DNA of 64,000 bases from JAIVGV01 sp032229975 (GCA_032229975.1 JAVXVG010000033.1:23749-87748); one strand, 5' to 3'. Shown: positions 52,201 to 60,815, numbered from the stretch's first letter. Numbers and translations are program-made. The notes: generated by a model from the sequence alone, not told the origin.

Positions 52201-54099
52201 ATGTCAACAGCAGTACAAAAATTTCACGAAGAGGAAGCCCTCGGCAAGACCTACGACTCGCAGCTTGCGCGCCGGTTGCTGCGCTACCTGCGTCCTTACG
52301 TGCGGATGCTCGCGCCCGCGCTATTGCTCACCTTCGCGCTCAACGGGCTGAACGTCCTCTATCCGAAGTTCACACAGTGGGCCATTGACGGATATATAAA
52401 CCCTGCGCGCGTTCAAACAAATCCGCTGCCGGTCGAGGTTGCGCTCAAGGGCCTGATCATGCTCGCGCTCGCCGCGCTCGTCGTGCGCTTGCTCGTCTTC
52501 GGCTTCTCCTACGTGCAGTCCGTACTCTTAAACACAGTCGGGCAGCGCGTGATGTACGACCTGCGCAGCGAGCTTTACCAGAAGCTACAACGACAAGAGG
52601 TCGCCTACTTCGATAAGAACCCGGTCGGTCGCATCATGACGCGACTCACGTCGGACGTGGACGCGTTGAATGAACTGTTCACTTCCGGCGTCACGGAAGT
52701 CTTGGGCGACGTGGTGATCATCATCGCGATCATCACGATCATGGTCTGGATGGACTGGCGTCTAACGCTCGTCACGCTTATCACCGTGCCGCTTCTGTTC
52801 GCCGCGACGACTTGGTTTCGCAAGCACGCGCGACGCGGCTACGATGCGGTACGCACGCGCATCGCGCGCATCAACTCGTTTCTGCAAGAGCACCTGTCGG
52901 GCGCGCAGACCGTGCAGATTTTCAATCGCGAGCCGAAGTCGCGCGAGCAGTTCCACGAGTTGAATGACAGTTACCGCAACGCGAACGTCGAGACGATCTT
53001 CTACTACGCGGTCTTCTTCCCGCTCGTCGATCTAATCGGAGCTATCGGCATCGCACTCGTCATCTGGTATGGCGGCTATCACGTCATGCGCACGGGCGGC
53101 ATCGGGCTTACGCTCGGCGCGCTCGTCGCCTTCATTCAGTATTCGCAGGCCCTCTTTCAACCGATCCGCGATCTCTCAGACAAGTACAACGTCTTGCAAG
53201 CCGCGATGGTCGCTTCGCATCGCATCTTCCGCACGCTCGATCAACCCGTGTTGGTCGTGTCGCCCACGGAGCCGAAGATGAGCGGGCGCGCGCGTGGTCG
53301 CATCGAATTCGAGAACGTGTGGTTCGCTTACAAGGATGAGGATTGGGTGCTGAAAGACGTGTCGTTCACGGTCGAGCCCGGTCAATCGGTCGCGCTCGTC
53401 GGCCATACGGGATCGGGCAAGACGACGATCACGAACCTGTTGATGCGCTTCTATGATGTGCAACGCGGGCGCGTTTTGCTCGACGGCGTTGACGTAAGAG
53501 AGTGGGACATGAAGTCTCTGCGCGAGAACTTCGCGGTCGTGCTGCAAGACGTGTTTCTGTTTAGCGGGAGTATCGAAGGGAACATCCGTCTCGGTCGCGA
53601 GGAGATCGCGGAGGAGCGCGTGCATTGGGCTGCGCGCGAAGTGCACGCCGACGAGTTCATCCAACAGCTACCGGAAAAATATAAGGCAGAGGTGCGCGAG
53701 CGCGGCGCGGGCCTTTCGGTCGGCCAGAAGCAACTCATCAGCTTCGCACGCGCGCTCGCCTTCGATCCGACGCTGCTCATTCTCGACGAAGCGACCAGCT
53801 CCATCGACACCGAGACGGAGCAACTGATCCAGCAGGCCATCGAACGCGTCATGCGCGACCGCACGTCCATCGTCGTCGCGCATCGACTCTCAACCGTGCA
53901 GCGTGCAGACCGGATCGTCGTCCTCCACCACGGCGAGATACGAGAGATGGGCACGCATCAGGAACTGCTCACGCTGCGCGGTCTCTACTGGCGGCTCTAC
54001 AAACTCCAGTACGCTGATAGCGCGCGCGAAGAGACTCCGCGCACTGACGACGCGACGAGCGCGGACTTCACGAGCGGGCAGTTGCAATACGGCGATTGA
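52201..54099 (+). CDS. ABC exporter half-transporter, catalytic-Glu subunit
   Basis: A 632-residue partner of the exporter at 49938. The membrane domain covers residues 30-330. The ATPase has Walker A GHTGSGKTTITN near 400, Walker B LLILDEATSSID with the catalytic Glu, and the H-loop VAHRLSTV. Its signature is LSVGQ instead of LSGGQ, so with the first subunit's LDD Walker B it builds one degenerate and one competent ATP site. A C-terminal tail of about 30 polar residues follows. No Shine-Dalgarno. A complex repeat/terminator follows. Confidence 0.92.
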   Translation: MSTAVQKFHEEEALGKTYDSQLARRLLRYLRPYVRMLAPALLLTFALNGLNVLYPKFTQWAIDGYINPARVQTNPLPVEVALKGLIMLALAALVVRLLVFGFSYVQSVLLNTVGQRVMYDLRSELYQKLQRQEVAYFDKNPVGRIMTRLTSDVDALNELFTSGVTEVLGDVVIIIAIITIMVWMDWRLTLVTLITVPLLFAATTWFRKHARRGYDAVRTRIARINSFLQEHLSGAQTVQIFNREPKSREQFHELNDSYRNANVETIFYYAVFFPLVDLIGAIGIALVIWYGGYHVMRTGGIGLTLGALVAFIQYSQALFQPIRDLSDKYNVLQAAMVASHRIFRTLDQPVLVVSPTEPKMSGRARGRIEFENVWFAYKDEDWVLKDVSFTVEPGQSVALVGHTGSGKTTITNLLMRFYDVQRGRVLLDGVDVREWDMKSLRENFAVVLQDVFLFSGSIEGNIRLGREEIAEERVHWAAREVHADEFIQQLPEKYKAEVRERGAGLSVGQKQLISFARALAFDPTLLILDEATSSIDTETEQLIQQAIERVMRDRTSIVVAHRLSTVQRADRIVVLHHGEIREMGTHQELLTLRGLYWRLYKLQYADSAREETPRTDDATSADFTSGQLQYGD

Positions 54100-54102
54100 G
54101 AT

Positions 54103-54218
54103 GAATTGCGGAATGCGAAATGTGGATTGCGGATTCAGGAGCAAATAAAAGAACGCGGCTTTGAGGTTAAAATCTCAAAGCCGCGTTTCTTCAATCCGCA
54201 ATCCGCAATCCGCAATCG
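54103..54218. repeat. Heptad inverted array flanking an intrinsic terminator
   Basis: The left arm (54103-54139) has units GAATTGC, GGAATGC, GAAATGT, GGATTGC, GGATTCA. The right arm (54191-54218) has three or four CAATCCG-type units. Between them lies the strong hairpin at 54152-54187. The array sits between the ends of the convergent ABC and cytochrome genes, starting 3 bases past the ABC stop and ending one base before the cytochrome stop. Confidence 0.9.
54152..54187. terminator. Intrinsic terminator nested inside the heptad array
   Basis: AACGCGGCTTTGAG (54152-54165) pairs perfectly with CTCAAAGCCGCGTT (54174-54187) across 8 bases. A short T-rich TTCTT follows on the plus strand and TTTTATTT on the minus strand. 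It serves both convergent genes. Confidence 0.88.
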
Positions 54219-54219
54219 T

Positions 54220-55482
54220 CTATGGTTTCGGCGTTGTCGGCATCACGAAGATCGAATCATCGACGGGGGCGTTGAGTTTGATCTCCGTGAATTTGCGCGT
54301 GGTCGTTGCGTTGGGGTTGACGCCGGAGACGCGGACGGTGAAGGGCAGCTTGATGCCGCCGACATCATGATAGTCTTCGTAGTCGATCTGCTCGGGGATC
54401 GTCTGGAGGAACGTCTCGCGCAGCGTCAACTGTCGCACGAGCAGTCCGGTCTGCGTGTCGAAGTAGAAGCGTTGCGTCTCGGTCGGCGAAGGCTTCGCTT
54501 CAAGCACGAGGACTTCTCGGTCGTCGATGCGTCGCCTGCCGCGCACGCGCATCTGCGTGAAGGGCTCGGCGATCTTGAGGGCGGAGACGGAGAGGGCCGC
54601 CTCTCGCATGTCGGCGAGCTGCGCTGCGCTCATCTCGCTCGTGCCGCGCGCTCCCTTCATCCATCCATGCGCGCCGTTGTATGCCTGTCGCATCTCTGTG
54701 GGCGGGTTCTGCCCCTGACCCGGACGCATCATGACGACGAGAAACTTGTCGGGCTCGACGATGGTCGCGTCGAACGGCTGCGCGCCGCCGCGTGTGCCCT
54801 CGCCCGTGCCGTGCAGCGTGTAAGACTTCACCTTCGCGATGGCTTCGCGGCCACCGACGGCGGCGACGTACTTGTTCAAGACCTCTTCCGCGCTTGGAAG
54901 CGGCGCGACCGCCGTGCCCTGTCCGCCACCCGCGACCGGCGCACCCGTTTGCGGCGACTGGCCCTGCGCGCCCGGCTGGCCCGGCGCGCGATTCTGCGGC
55001 GGCGGTGGCGGCGCGACGACGGGAAGCGTGGGATAGCGCGCCGGATCAGGTGAGCCCCGGTGACAGGTGTAGCAACTGATGCGCTCGCCGCCGAAGTCCG
55101 CGAGATGATGACTGTTCATCTCTACCTGCATCTGGATCATACGACGCGCGGCCTTCTTCTCTTCCTTCGCGTCGCTTGTGAAGTCGAGTCCGTTGCCGGC
55201 AGCGTTGCGCGCGTGGCAGAAGTCGCAGCGCACGCCAAGCGACGTGTTGAAGAAGTCCATCGTGTCGCTGAGCTGGTTGGCGGGCATTCCCTTCAAGACC
55301 TGAATGTTCTTATAGACCTGCTCGGCTGGCGCGTCCGGCGCGAGTTGTTGTTGCTGTTGCGGCCGCCCTGCTGCCGCAGGCTGCTGCGCGCTCGACTTCA
55401 AAGTCCAACTCGCGGCGAAGAGACACGCGAAGAGCGCGACCAACGCAAGCCTGATATTACGTCCGAGATTCTGTGAACTCAC
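54220..55482 (-). CDS. Secreted diheme cytochrome of the photosynthetic-reaction-centre type
   Basis: A 420-residue exported protein with an N-terminal signal/anchor (ALVALFACLFAASWTL). Two c-type heme motifs, CDFCH near residue 86 and CYTCH near 137, lie in a short domain of the reaction-centre cytochrome family, with NIQVLKGMPANQLSDTMDFF just before. A Pro/Gly/Gln-rich linker leads to a second domain (VLNKYVAAVGGREAIAKVKS) of the lipoprotein-sorting-like fold. This fusion is frequent in non-phototrophic acidobacteria and suggests periplasmic electron transfer. The start is GTG at 55482, supported by AAGGGAG eight bases upstream. Confidence 0.9.
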   Translation of the reverse strand: MSSQNLGRNIRLALVALFACLFAASWTLKSSAQQPAAAGRPQQQQQLAPDAPAEQVYKNIQVLKGMPANQLSDTMDFFNTSLGVRCDFCHARNAAGNGLDFTSDAKEEKKAARRMIQMQVEMNSHHLADFGGERISCYTCHRGSPDPARYPTLPVVAPPPPPQNRAPGQPGAQGQSPQTGAPVAGGGQGTAVAPLPSAEEVLNKYVAAVGGREAIAKVKSYTLHGTGEGTRGGAQPFDATIVEPDKFLVVMMRPGQGQNPPTEMRQAYNGAHGWMKGARGTSEMSAAQLADMREAALSVSALKIAEPFTQMRVRGRRRIDDREVLVLEAKPSPTETQRFYFDTQTGLLVRQLTLRETFLQTIPEQIDYEDYHDVGGIKLPFTVRVSGVNPNATTTRKFTEIKLNAPVDDSIFVMPTTPKP

Positions 55483-55618
55483 TAGATGTGCTCCCTTTCA
55501 GAATTTGAGGAGGATGATGGCCGAGGCGGAAAACTTGCGAACAAGCAACTCGCACGGCGCGCAAGAGATGCTGACCGCGATCAAGACCCGTGCTCTCTCA
55601 CGTTAGTTGTTTGAATTG

Positions 55619-55732
55619 CCTCCAGCTAAAGCTAGAGGTACACGCAACAAAAAGAGTTTAGCTTCAAGCCCCAACCATTGGGCTCGAAGCCCATTCATGT
55701 ATGGCAACCTGTCCACCAGCTAAAGCTAGTGG
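55619..55732. repeat. REP-like palindromic pair around a hairpin
   Basis: CCTCCAGCTAAAGCTAGAGG (55619-55638) and CCACCAGCTAAAGCTAGTGG (55713-55732) are imperfect palindromes sharing the core CCAGCTAAAGCTAG in the same orientation. Between them GCTTCAAGCCC (55661-55671) pairs with GGGCTCGAAGC (55680-55690). The composite resembles a BIME-type repetitive extragenic element. It fills much of the 297-bp gap between the cytochrome and transglycosylase genes. No transposase is nearby. Confidence 0.75.
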
Positions 55733-55779
55733 CAATTCATTAAACACAAACTATCCTTACACAGCGCTAGTTCAACTCG

Positions 55780-57234
55780 TCAGGGCCGGTTCGCGGGCGT
55801 CTCGTTCAACGGAGCGATAGCCTTCAAGTCCTTCTTCTCATCTTTCGCGCGCGCCTTGATCGGCGTGAAGGTGTTGAAGGACTGGAGAATCTGCAAGTAC
55901 ATCTGCGTCTCGCGCGGGATGAGCGTGCGCCACGCCGAGCCGCCGCGACGCAGGTACGAGCCGAGCTTCGCGGGGTTCGAGTTGTAGCCTGCGGCGAACA
56001 ATTCCTGCTTGGTGGCCGTGCCGCTCTGCAATGCGTCGGAGATGTCGGGGTCGAGGTTGAGATCGCTCCACGTGTCGCGTATGTAGAGCAACATCGCTTC
56101 GAGCGCGTTGCCGTGGTTGCGCATCCCTGCGACGAAGTCTGGATTCAAGCCGACCGCAGGATAGCGTTGACGCAGCATCTGGTACGTCCACGGGATCATC
56201 TGCACCATGCCGCCCGCACCCGCCGACGAGACGGAATAACGATACGTGTCCAACTCGTTCAAAGCGTAGAGCGCATATACCTCTTCAAAGAGTTGACGAC
56301 GCGACTCGTTGCGGAAGCGGTCGTGATCGATGTGCTCGACGAGGCAGAGTCGCTCCGCCATGTCCTGTACTTCAGGCGCGATGTTAATGCCCTTGAGCTT
56401 CAACCGGCCCGCCGCGAGATCGACCATCGTGTGCACGTAAGCCTGTCCCGTCTTCACGAGATCGGCGGAGAGCAGGGCCGGATGCGCCGAAGTGTAGTAA
56501 GCCGTCTCGCGATAGCGACCGAACTTCTCAATCGGATACTCGACGAGCAAGGGCATCAACTGACGACCCGCGAGATCGGAGATGACGACTGCCGTGTTGA
56601 CGTAGTTCGTGCGCACGACTCTTACGCGCAGAGGCGTGCCGAGCGACGAGTAGATCGTCGCCTCCGCGCCCTGCTGTAGAAATGTATCTTTCGGCAGAGT
56701 GAGTAGGTGAACCTTCGAGTCTTTCGGATCGAGCGCGGCGAGCGTGACGAAGGTGAGCGCGGGCGAAGCCATCGACTGCGGCGTAAGTCTCGTCTTAAAC
56801 ACGCGCTCGGCTTCATCCCTGTGCGCGCGAATCTTGTTCGGCGAGAGCGGTTCGACCGGCTGCAAAGAGACCGGCGGCGCATAAGGAACGGCGGGCACGA
56901 GGGCCGGAGCGGGCGATCCGGTTGGCTGAGCGATGGACTGCGAAGGCCCGACCGTTTGAGTCGGAGTCTGAGATTGCGACTGCGTCGAAGGCGCGATTGT
57001 CTGACGCGACGATGACTGCGGGACGATAGTCGGCTGTGAACGCGAAGGCTCCTCGGCCGGCTTCGGCGCGGGCGTCTGCGTTCCCGCACGCTGAGTCTGA
57101 GAAGGTTGCTGCGCGGGCACGGTAGGAGATGCGACGGTGCGCGGTCGCGTGAACGTCGGTTGCGTGTCTTGCGCACGCGCGACGACGGGCGCGAGCAGTG
57201 CGAGCAGTAGAATGACTTTCGATCTCATACTCAT
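55780..57234 (-). CDS. Secreted lytic transglycosylase-like protein
   Basis: A 484-residue protein with a signal peptide (KVILLLALLAPVVARAQ) and a Pro/Gln/Ser/Thr-rich linker (about residues 22-115). A beta-rich domain covers about 150-280, and a C-terminal SLT-type domain about 300-460. The SLT region shows ELDTYRYSVSSAGAGGMVQM with a candidate catalytic Glu, IPWTYQMLRQRYPAVGL, and the late AAGYNSNPAKL corresponding to GYNAG. It is inferred to cleave peptidoglycan glycan strands in the periplasm. ATG at 57234 has AAAGGGACG upstream. Confidence 0.85.
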   Translation of the reverse strand: MSMRSKVILLLALLAPVVARAQDTQPTFTRPRTVASPTVPAQQPSQTQRAGTQTPAPKPAEEPSRSQPTIVPQSSSRQTIAPSTQSQSQTPTQTVGPSQSIAQPTGSPAPALVPAVPYAPPVSLQPVEPLSPNKIRAHRDEAERVFKTRLTPQSMASPALTFVTLAALDPKDSKVHLLTLPKDTFLQQGAEATIYSSLGTPLRVRVVRTNYVNTAVVISDLAGRQLMPLLVEYPIEKFGRYRETAYYTSAHPALLSADLVKTGQAYVHTMVDLAAGRLKLKGINIAPEVQDMAERLCLVEHIDHDRFRNESRRQLFEEVYALYALNELDTYRYSVSSAGAGGMVQMIPWTYQMLRQRYPAVGLNPDFVAGMRNHGNALEAMLLYIRDTWSDLNLDPDISDALQSGTATKQELFAAGYNSNPAKLGSYLRRGGSAWRTLIPRETQMYLQILQSFNTFTPIKARAKDEKKDLKAIAPLNETPANRP

Positions 57235-57436
57235 ACGTCCCTTTTAACACTCTGAACGGCGGGGAGGGCTCACCTAAGATTCGCGCTCGCGCGTTGCGGT
57301 TGTCAACCGTCTTCGCGCGATGCGCTGCCGAAAGTTATTGTAGCGCGTGGCCGGCCGCATCGGATCGGAATTTTTTTCGAGTCCGATGAACTCAACCTCG
57401 CACGCACTCGCCACTAAACTTCGATCAGCATCACGC

Positions 57437-58879
57437 TCAGAACTCTCTCAGACTTCCCGCAACGGCGCTCGCAACGGAAGCAGCGACTTCCGATAACTCG
57501 TCCGCGCCGCCGAGCAGACGAGCGCGCGCAGCCATCAGGAAGCCGACGCTCATGCCGAGGCTCGTGTCCAACTCCCACAACTCTTGGCTGAGCGAGCGGT
57601 CGCACGCGCGCTCGAAGGCCGGCTGCAACTCTCCGTGCGCCGCGTCTAAACCCTCGACGAAGATCAACTCGATCTCGCGACCCGCGCGCGCGAGTCGCCG
57701 CACGTGCTCGCGCAAGCGTTGTCGCGCGTCGTCCTGAACTTTGCCGGTCGCGATGACGACAAGATGCGCGTCCTCTGCCTGCGCATGCTCTTCCACCGCG
57801 CGGCGCGCGTGCGTCGCCGTCCAATCGCCGTCGCGCAACAGGAAGAGGAACGGCTCGCCGCAGACGTTCGCCATCGCCTGCACGTCCGTCTCACCTTCAA
57901 CGGCAGCGCGCGCCGCGATCTTTTCTTCGGGGATGCCGAGTCGCGTGAGCACCGAGCGCAGGTGCGTCGTCAGCCACGAAGAGTCTTGCAGCAGCGTCGT
58001 CGTCAGCGAAGTCGGCACGACGATCTCTTCCGCCTTCTCGTCGCCGACGCTCGCGCCGCACTCGCTACAGATCGCATTGCCAAGAACCGCGAGCGCGTCG
58101 GGCGAAGGCAGACGAAAGAGCGCGCGACCGGCCTTGCGGCAACTGACCAGAATCTCACGACGCACGAGACCGGCGGACGTGAAGCGATTGAGCAGCCCTT
58201 CGGGGATCGACTCGCTGCCTGCGCCTGCGCGCAACTGCGATGAGTGGCCCTCACTGTGCGCTTCGTTAAGACGCGTCAACCAGCGTCGCGCCTCCGAGTC
58301 TTCGAGCATCCCCGCAGTGCGTAGCCAGCCCTCGACCATCTCGCCACGTGTCGCGAACAACGGGGCGTCGCCTTCCGAAGCGAAGCGCGTAAAACTCTCC
58401 GGCACGAGCGTCTCTCTCTCTCGCCATTCCCATGCGCCCTGCGCGCTCGATCCATTCGCGCCGTTTGCGTTCGCGCTCGATCCAATGCCCTGCGCGAGTC
58501 GCAGAGAGTCTGCGATGTTCTGACAGAACTCTCCGAGCTTCTGATCCGGATCAGAAGCGTCGCTCTCGTAGATGATGCCCGCGCGCACGCCGGGTGCGCT
58601 GCCTTCCGCTTCGCTGAAGACGATGAAGTGCGCGTAGTCGCGAAAGCAGAACAACTCGCCGCGCACGTATGGCGCGTCGCCTTCAACATCCGTGCGCGCG
58701 GCAACGGCTGACTCCATCTCTCGCGCGCGTTCGGATTTCAGAAGCGCGAGATCGAAGAGGTGCAGACGCGCCGTGCGTATGAGCGGCGTCAGTCCGCGAT
58801 CTTCGAGTTTCTCTAAAAGCGCTGTCCGAGTCGCGCCGTCAACGTGCCGATCAAGAATCCTGCTCTCGACGAATAACAT
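57437..58879 (-). CDS. Conserved hypothetical protein with a CxxC pair and eRF1/host-factor-like layout
   Basis: A 480-residue soluble protein I cannot assign firmly. The N-terminal part (ESRILDRHVDGATRTALLEK, then ELFCFRDYAHFIVFSEAEGS) is followed by a winged-helix-like central region (SIPEGLLNRFTSAGLVRREI) with AICSECGASVGDEKAEEIVV. The last third is alpha/beta (MANVCGEPFLFLLRDGDWTA; DAHLVVIATGKVQDDARQRL). The CxxC may bind zinc. ATG at 58879 has GAGGTGAG about 8 bases upstream. It is divergent from the NlpC/P60 gene and alone on its strand. Confidence 0.75.
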   Translation of the reverse strand: MLFVESRILDRHVDGATRTALLEKLEDRGLTPLIRTARLHLFDLALLKSERAREMESAVAARTDVEGDAPYVRGELFCFRDYAHFIVFSEAEGSAPGVRAGIIYESDASDPDQKLGEFCQNIADSLRLAQGIGSSANANGANGSSAQGAWEWRERETLVPESFTRFASEGDAPLFATRGEMVEGWLRTAGMLEDSEARRWLTRLNEAHSEGHSSQLRAGAGSESIPEGLLNRFTSAGLVRREILVSCRKAGRALFRLPSPDALAVLGNAICSECGASVGDEKAEEIVVPTSLTTTLLQDSSWLTTHLRSVLTRLGIPEEKIAARAAVEGETDVQAMANVCGEPFLFLLRDGDWTATHARRAVEEHAQAEDAHLVVIATGKVQDDARQRLREHVRRLARAGREIELIFVEGLDAAHGELQPAFERACDRSLSQELWELDTSLGMSVGFLMAARARLLGGADELSEVAASVASAVAGSLREF

Positions 58880-59105
58880 GATTGCTCTCACCTCAACTCA
58901 CGGTCGCGCATCCTATCACGACACCGAAGCGAGACAAAAAATTTTCTCGCATGATCGCGCTGAGCGCACCATATAAGTCTCTCTTGCTCCACACAAACGT
59001 ATCAACACCTCACACTTCGTTCAACTTGCCCCAACTCACTCGCCTGCCTGTGCCGCCTTTCCGTCCAGACGAAACTGCCCTGTCACGAAACAGTCACATT
59101 GCCTC

Positions 59106-59134
59106 TTGTTACAACTTTGTGAAGTTTGTAAGAT
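59106..59134 (+). promoter_or_regulatory. Sigma-70-type promoter candidate for the NlpC/P60 gene
   Basis: TTGTTA (59106-59111), a 17-base spacer, then TAAGAT (59129-59134). It lies 93 bases before the ATG at 59227. The rest of the 347-bp divergent gap (58880-59226) shows nothing else I can name; a TATAAG at 58972 lacks a -35 partner. Confidence 0.4.
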
Positions 59135-59226
59135 GCTCTGGCTGCATGAATTGCGGCGCATGCCTCACAAAGCAAGACCCCGGAAGCAGTATCGAGTTTC
59201 GTGAAGGAAGGGTTTTCCCCCAGTCT

Positions 59227-59850
59227 ATGTCTCTGCAAAAACGGTTCTCCCTCTTGCTCTCAGCCTGCCTGTTTCTCTGCGCACTCGCCGCGAGCGCCAA
59301 CGCACAGACAGAGTTCGCGCGACCACGTCAGGTTGCACCGACCTATGCGCCCGATGGCGACTCACGACTTGAGAACGATGTTGTTCTCGTCTCGGAAGCG
59401 GCCCCCGCACTGCCCGAAGCCGCGAAGCCCGACCTGTTCAAGTCCCCCGCCTTCTCTTCGCGCATCTTCCAGTTCAATCATCAGTTGATGACGGCGATTG
59501 AGCACAGGCTCGGCTCGCCTTACGTTTACGGCTCGGCGGGCCCCAACGTGTTCGACTGTTCCGGCTTCGTCTGGAGCGCGTTCCAATCGGCGGGCGTGAC
59601 GTTCGACCGAGTGAGCGCGCGCGATCTCTGGTATCAGTATGCGCCGCCGCGCGAAGAGGAGAAGCACCAGTTCGGCACGCTCGTCTTCTTCAACAACCTC
59701 AAGCACATCGGCATCGTCGCGGACGACAACGGCTTCTACCACGCTTCATCGAGCCACGGCGTGCAATACGCGCCCTTCAACGATTATTGGAAGGCTCGCA
59801 TCGTCGGCTACAGACGCATCCCGTTGCCCATGTCGATGCTTGCAGAGTAA
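59227..59850 (+). CDS. Secreted NlpC/P60 peptidoglycan endopeptidase
   Basis: A 207-residue exported cysteine peptidase that cuts peptide stems of peptidoglycan. The signal peptide is RFSLLLSACLFLCALAASANA. The NlpC/P60 domain occupies about residues 85-200. It has EHRLGSPYVYGSAGPNVFDC with the catalytic Cys, then SGFVWSAFQSAGV. The first His is in NNLKHIGIVADD and the second polar residue in GFYHASSSHGV. ATG at 59227 gives the clean signal peptide; the frame is open far upstream without support. A terminator follows. Confidence 0.93.
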   Translation: MSLQKRFSLLLSACLFLCALAASANAQTEFARPRQVAPTYAPDGDSRLENDVVLVSEAAPALPEAAKPDLFKSPAFSSRIFQFNHQLMTAIEHRLGSPYVYGSAGPNVFDCSGFVWSAFQSAGVTFDRVSARDLWYQYAPPREEEKHQFGTLVFFNNLKHIGIVADDNGFYHASSSHGVQYAPFNDYWKARIVGYRRIPLPMSMLAE

Positions 59851-59876
59851 GCGCGCGCCTCAACGATGAAAATTCG

Positions 59877-59917
59877 AGAGCCGACTTTCAAACGAGAAAG
59901 TCGGCTCTTAAACTTTT
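59877..59917 (+). terminator. Intrinsic terminator after the NlpC/P60 gene
   Basis: AGAGCCGACTTTC (59877-59889) pairs perfectly with GAAAGTCGGCTCT (59896-59908) across 6 bases, followed by TAAACTTTT. It lies 27 bases past the stop. Confidence 0.88.
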
Positions 59918-60038
59918 CACGCGCCGTGATCGCGCTCACGAAAGATGCGCAACGCATGAGCCTCGACACGACAACTCGCGACCGCGCCGCGCATCGTTGC
60001 CGCCGCGTCGCACTGACGCGCGCCGACGCGGGCTCAAC

Positions 60039-60260
60039 TCACTTGAGCTTACCCGCGACGAACCCTGCGCGGTGTTCGCTCTCGCGCGACTCCCAGACGA
60101 CGATGATCTTCTCGACGACGATGTAGCACAACTGCTCTTCATCGTCTTTCAAGTAGAGCAGTCCGCCCTCCACTTTCAAGACCTCACCGCGCAGGCTCGC
60201 GCCCCCGCCGCAATACACATCGAGCGTGCGCCCGATCATCTTCGACAAAAACTCTTCCAT
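60039..60260 (-). CDS. Small Sm/SH3-barrel-like protein
   Basis: A 73-residue protein, MEEFLSKMIGRTLDVYCGGG then ASLRGEVLKVEGGLLYLKDD and CYIVVEKIIVVWES. The pattern of G-x-x-V-x-V strands with RGEVLKVEGG resembles a single LSm/SH3-like barrel (MM0924-type). It might bind RNA or small ligands, but there is no direct evidence. AGGAGGAG just before ATG 60260 fixes the start. It is the last gene of the ybeY-corC-DHS-ykgJ operon. Confidence 0.75.
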   Translation of the reverse strand: MEEFLSKMIGRTLDVYCGGGASLRGEVLKVEGGLLYLKDDEEQLCYIVVEKIIVVWESRESEHRAGFVAGKLK

Positions 60261-60270
60261 CTCTCCTCCT

Positions 60271-60333
60271 GAAAGTCTGGAGTCTGGAGTCAACGCGTTC
60301 TGAAATTGACTCCAGACTTTAGACTCCAGACTG
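60271..60333. repeat. Heptad inverted array between ykgJ-type and small-barrel genes
   Basis: The plus-strand left arm (60271-60293) has AGTCTGG, AGTCTGG, AGTCAA. The right arm (60306-60333) has GACTCCA, GACTTTA, GACTCCA, GACTG. The spacer is 12 bases. It starts directly after the ykgJ-type stop (60334) and stops about 10 bases before the next ATG, leaving its AGGAGGAG intact. Confidence 0.9.
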
Positions 60334-60807
60334 TTAAGCCTTTTCCGCCGTCCACTCCCAGACCCTCTCGCCTGACGCGGTGTCTGCGCCCTCGCGCTTC
60401 TTCGTCTCGCGGAAAGTGATCTGCACGAGCGGGAGCACGCTCACGTCGCTCTGCTGCCCGCGCTCGAACTGTATGACATCGTAATAGACGCAACGCGCGC
60501 GATCCGGATACTCGCGGCAGACGTTCGGGCGCGACTGATAGATCGTGCAGTTGCGCTTCACCGGATCGAGAAACTGGCACGACTCGCCCAAGATAGGATC
60601 GGGCTTGCGCTTGAGCACGCGCTCCTTGTCCCAGTTCTTCGTGTAGCGTCGGTAGGCTACGTCGTAAGTGACGCCGAAATGTTTCGCAAGCCGGTTGATG
60701 TCCCGCTTCGTCACCTGCACGCGCTCGTAGATCGAGCAGCAATAGCCCGGACACTTCGAGCAGTCGAAATAGACGCGCGGCTGATCGTCCGTGATCTTTT
60801 TCCCCAT
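60334..60807 (-). CDS. YkgJ family cysteine-cluster protein
   Basis: A 157-residue protein with the cysteine pattern of the YkgJ/CxxCxxxCC family, which may bind zinc or an iron-sulfur cluster: YFDCSKCPGYCCSIYERVQV near residue 13, then ESCQFLDPVKRNCTIYQSRP near 75 and NVCREYPDRARC near 95. No function is established. GAGG precedes the ATG at 60807. It lies in an operon with heptad arrays on both sides. Confidence 0.9.
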   Translation of the reverse strand: MGKKITDDQPRVYFDCSKCPGYCCSIYERVQVTKRDINRLAKHFGVTYDVAYRRYTKNWDKERVLKRKPDPILGESCQFLDPVKRNCTIYQSRPNVCREYPDRARCVYYDVIQFERGQQSDVSVLPLVQITFRETKKREGADTASGERVWEWTAEKA

Positions 60808-60815
60808 GACAACCT

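Noticed and set aside
54220..55482. Evidence for phototrophy
   Set aside because: A reaction-centre-type cytochrome alone is common in non-phototrophic acidobacteria. No reaction-centre, chlorosome or pigment gene is in the window.
58882..59226. Longer N-terminus for the NlpC/P60 protein, including a CxxCxxC stretch
   Set aside because: The signal peptide starts cleanly at 59227, and upstream residues look like translated promoter sequence.
58892..59226. A c-di-AMP (ydaO) or c-di-GMP riboswitch before the NlpC/P60 gene
   Set aside because: These often control wall hydrolases, but I could not find the conserved core sequences of either class.
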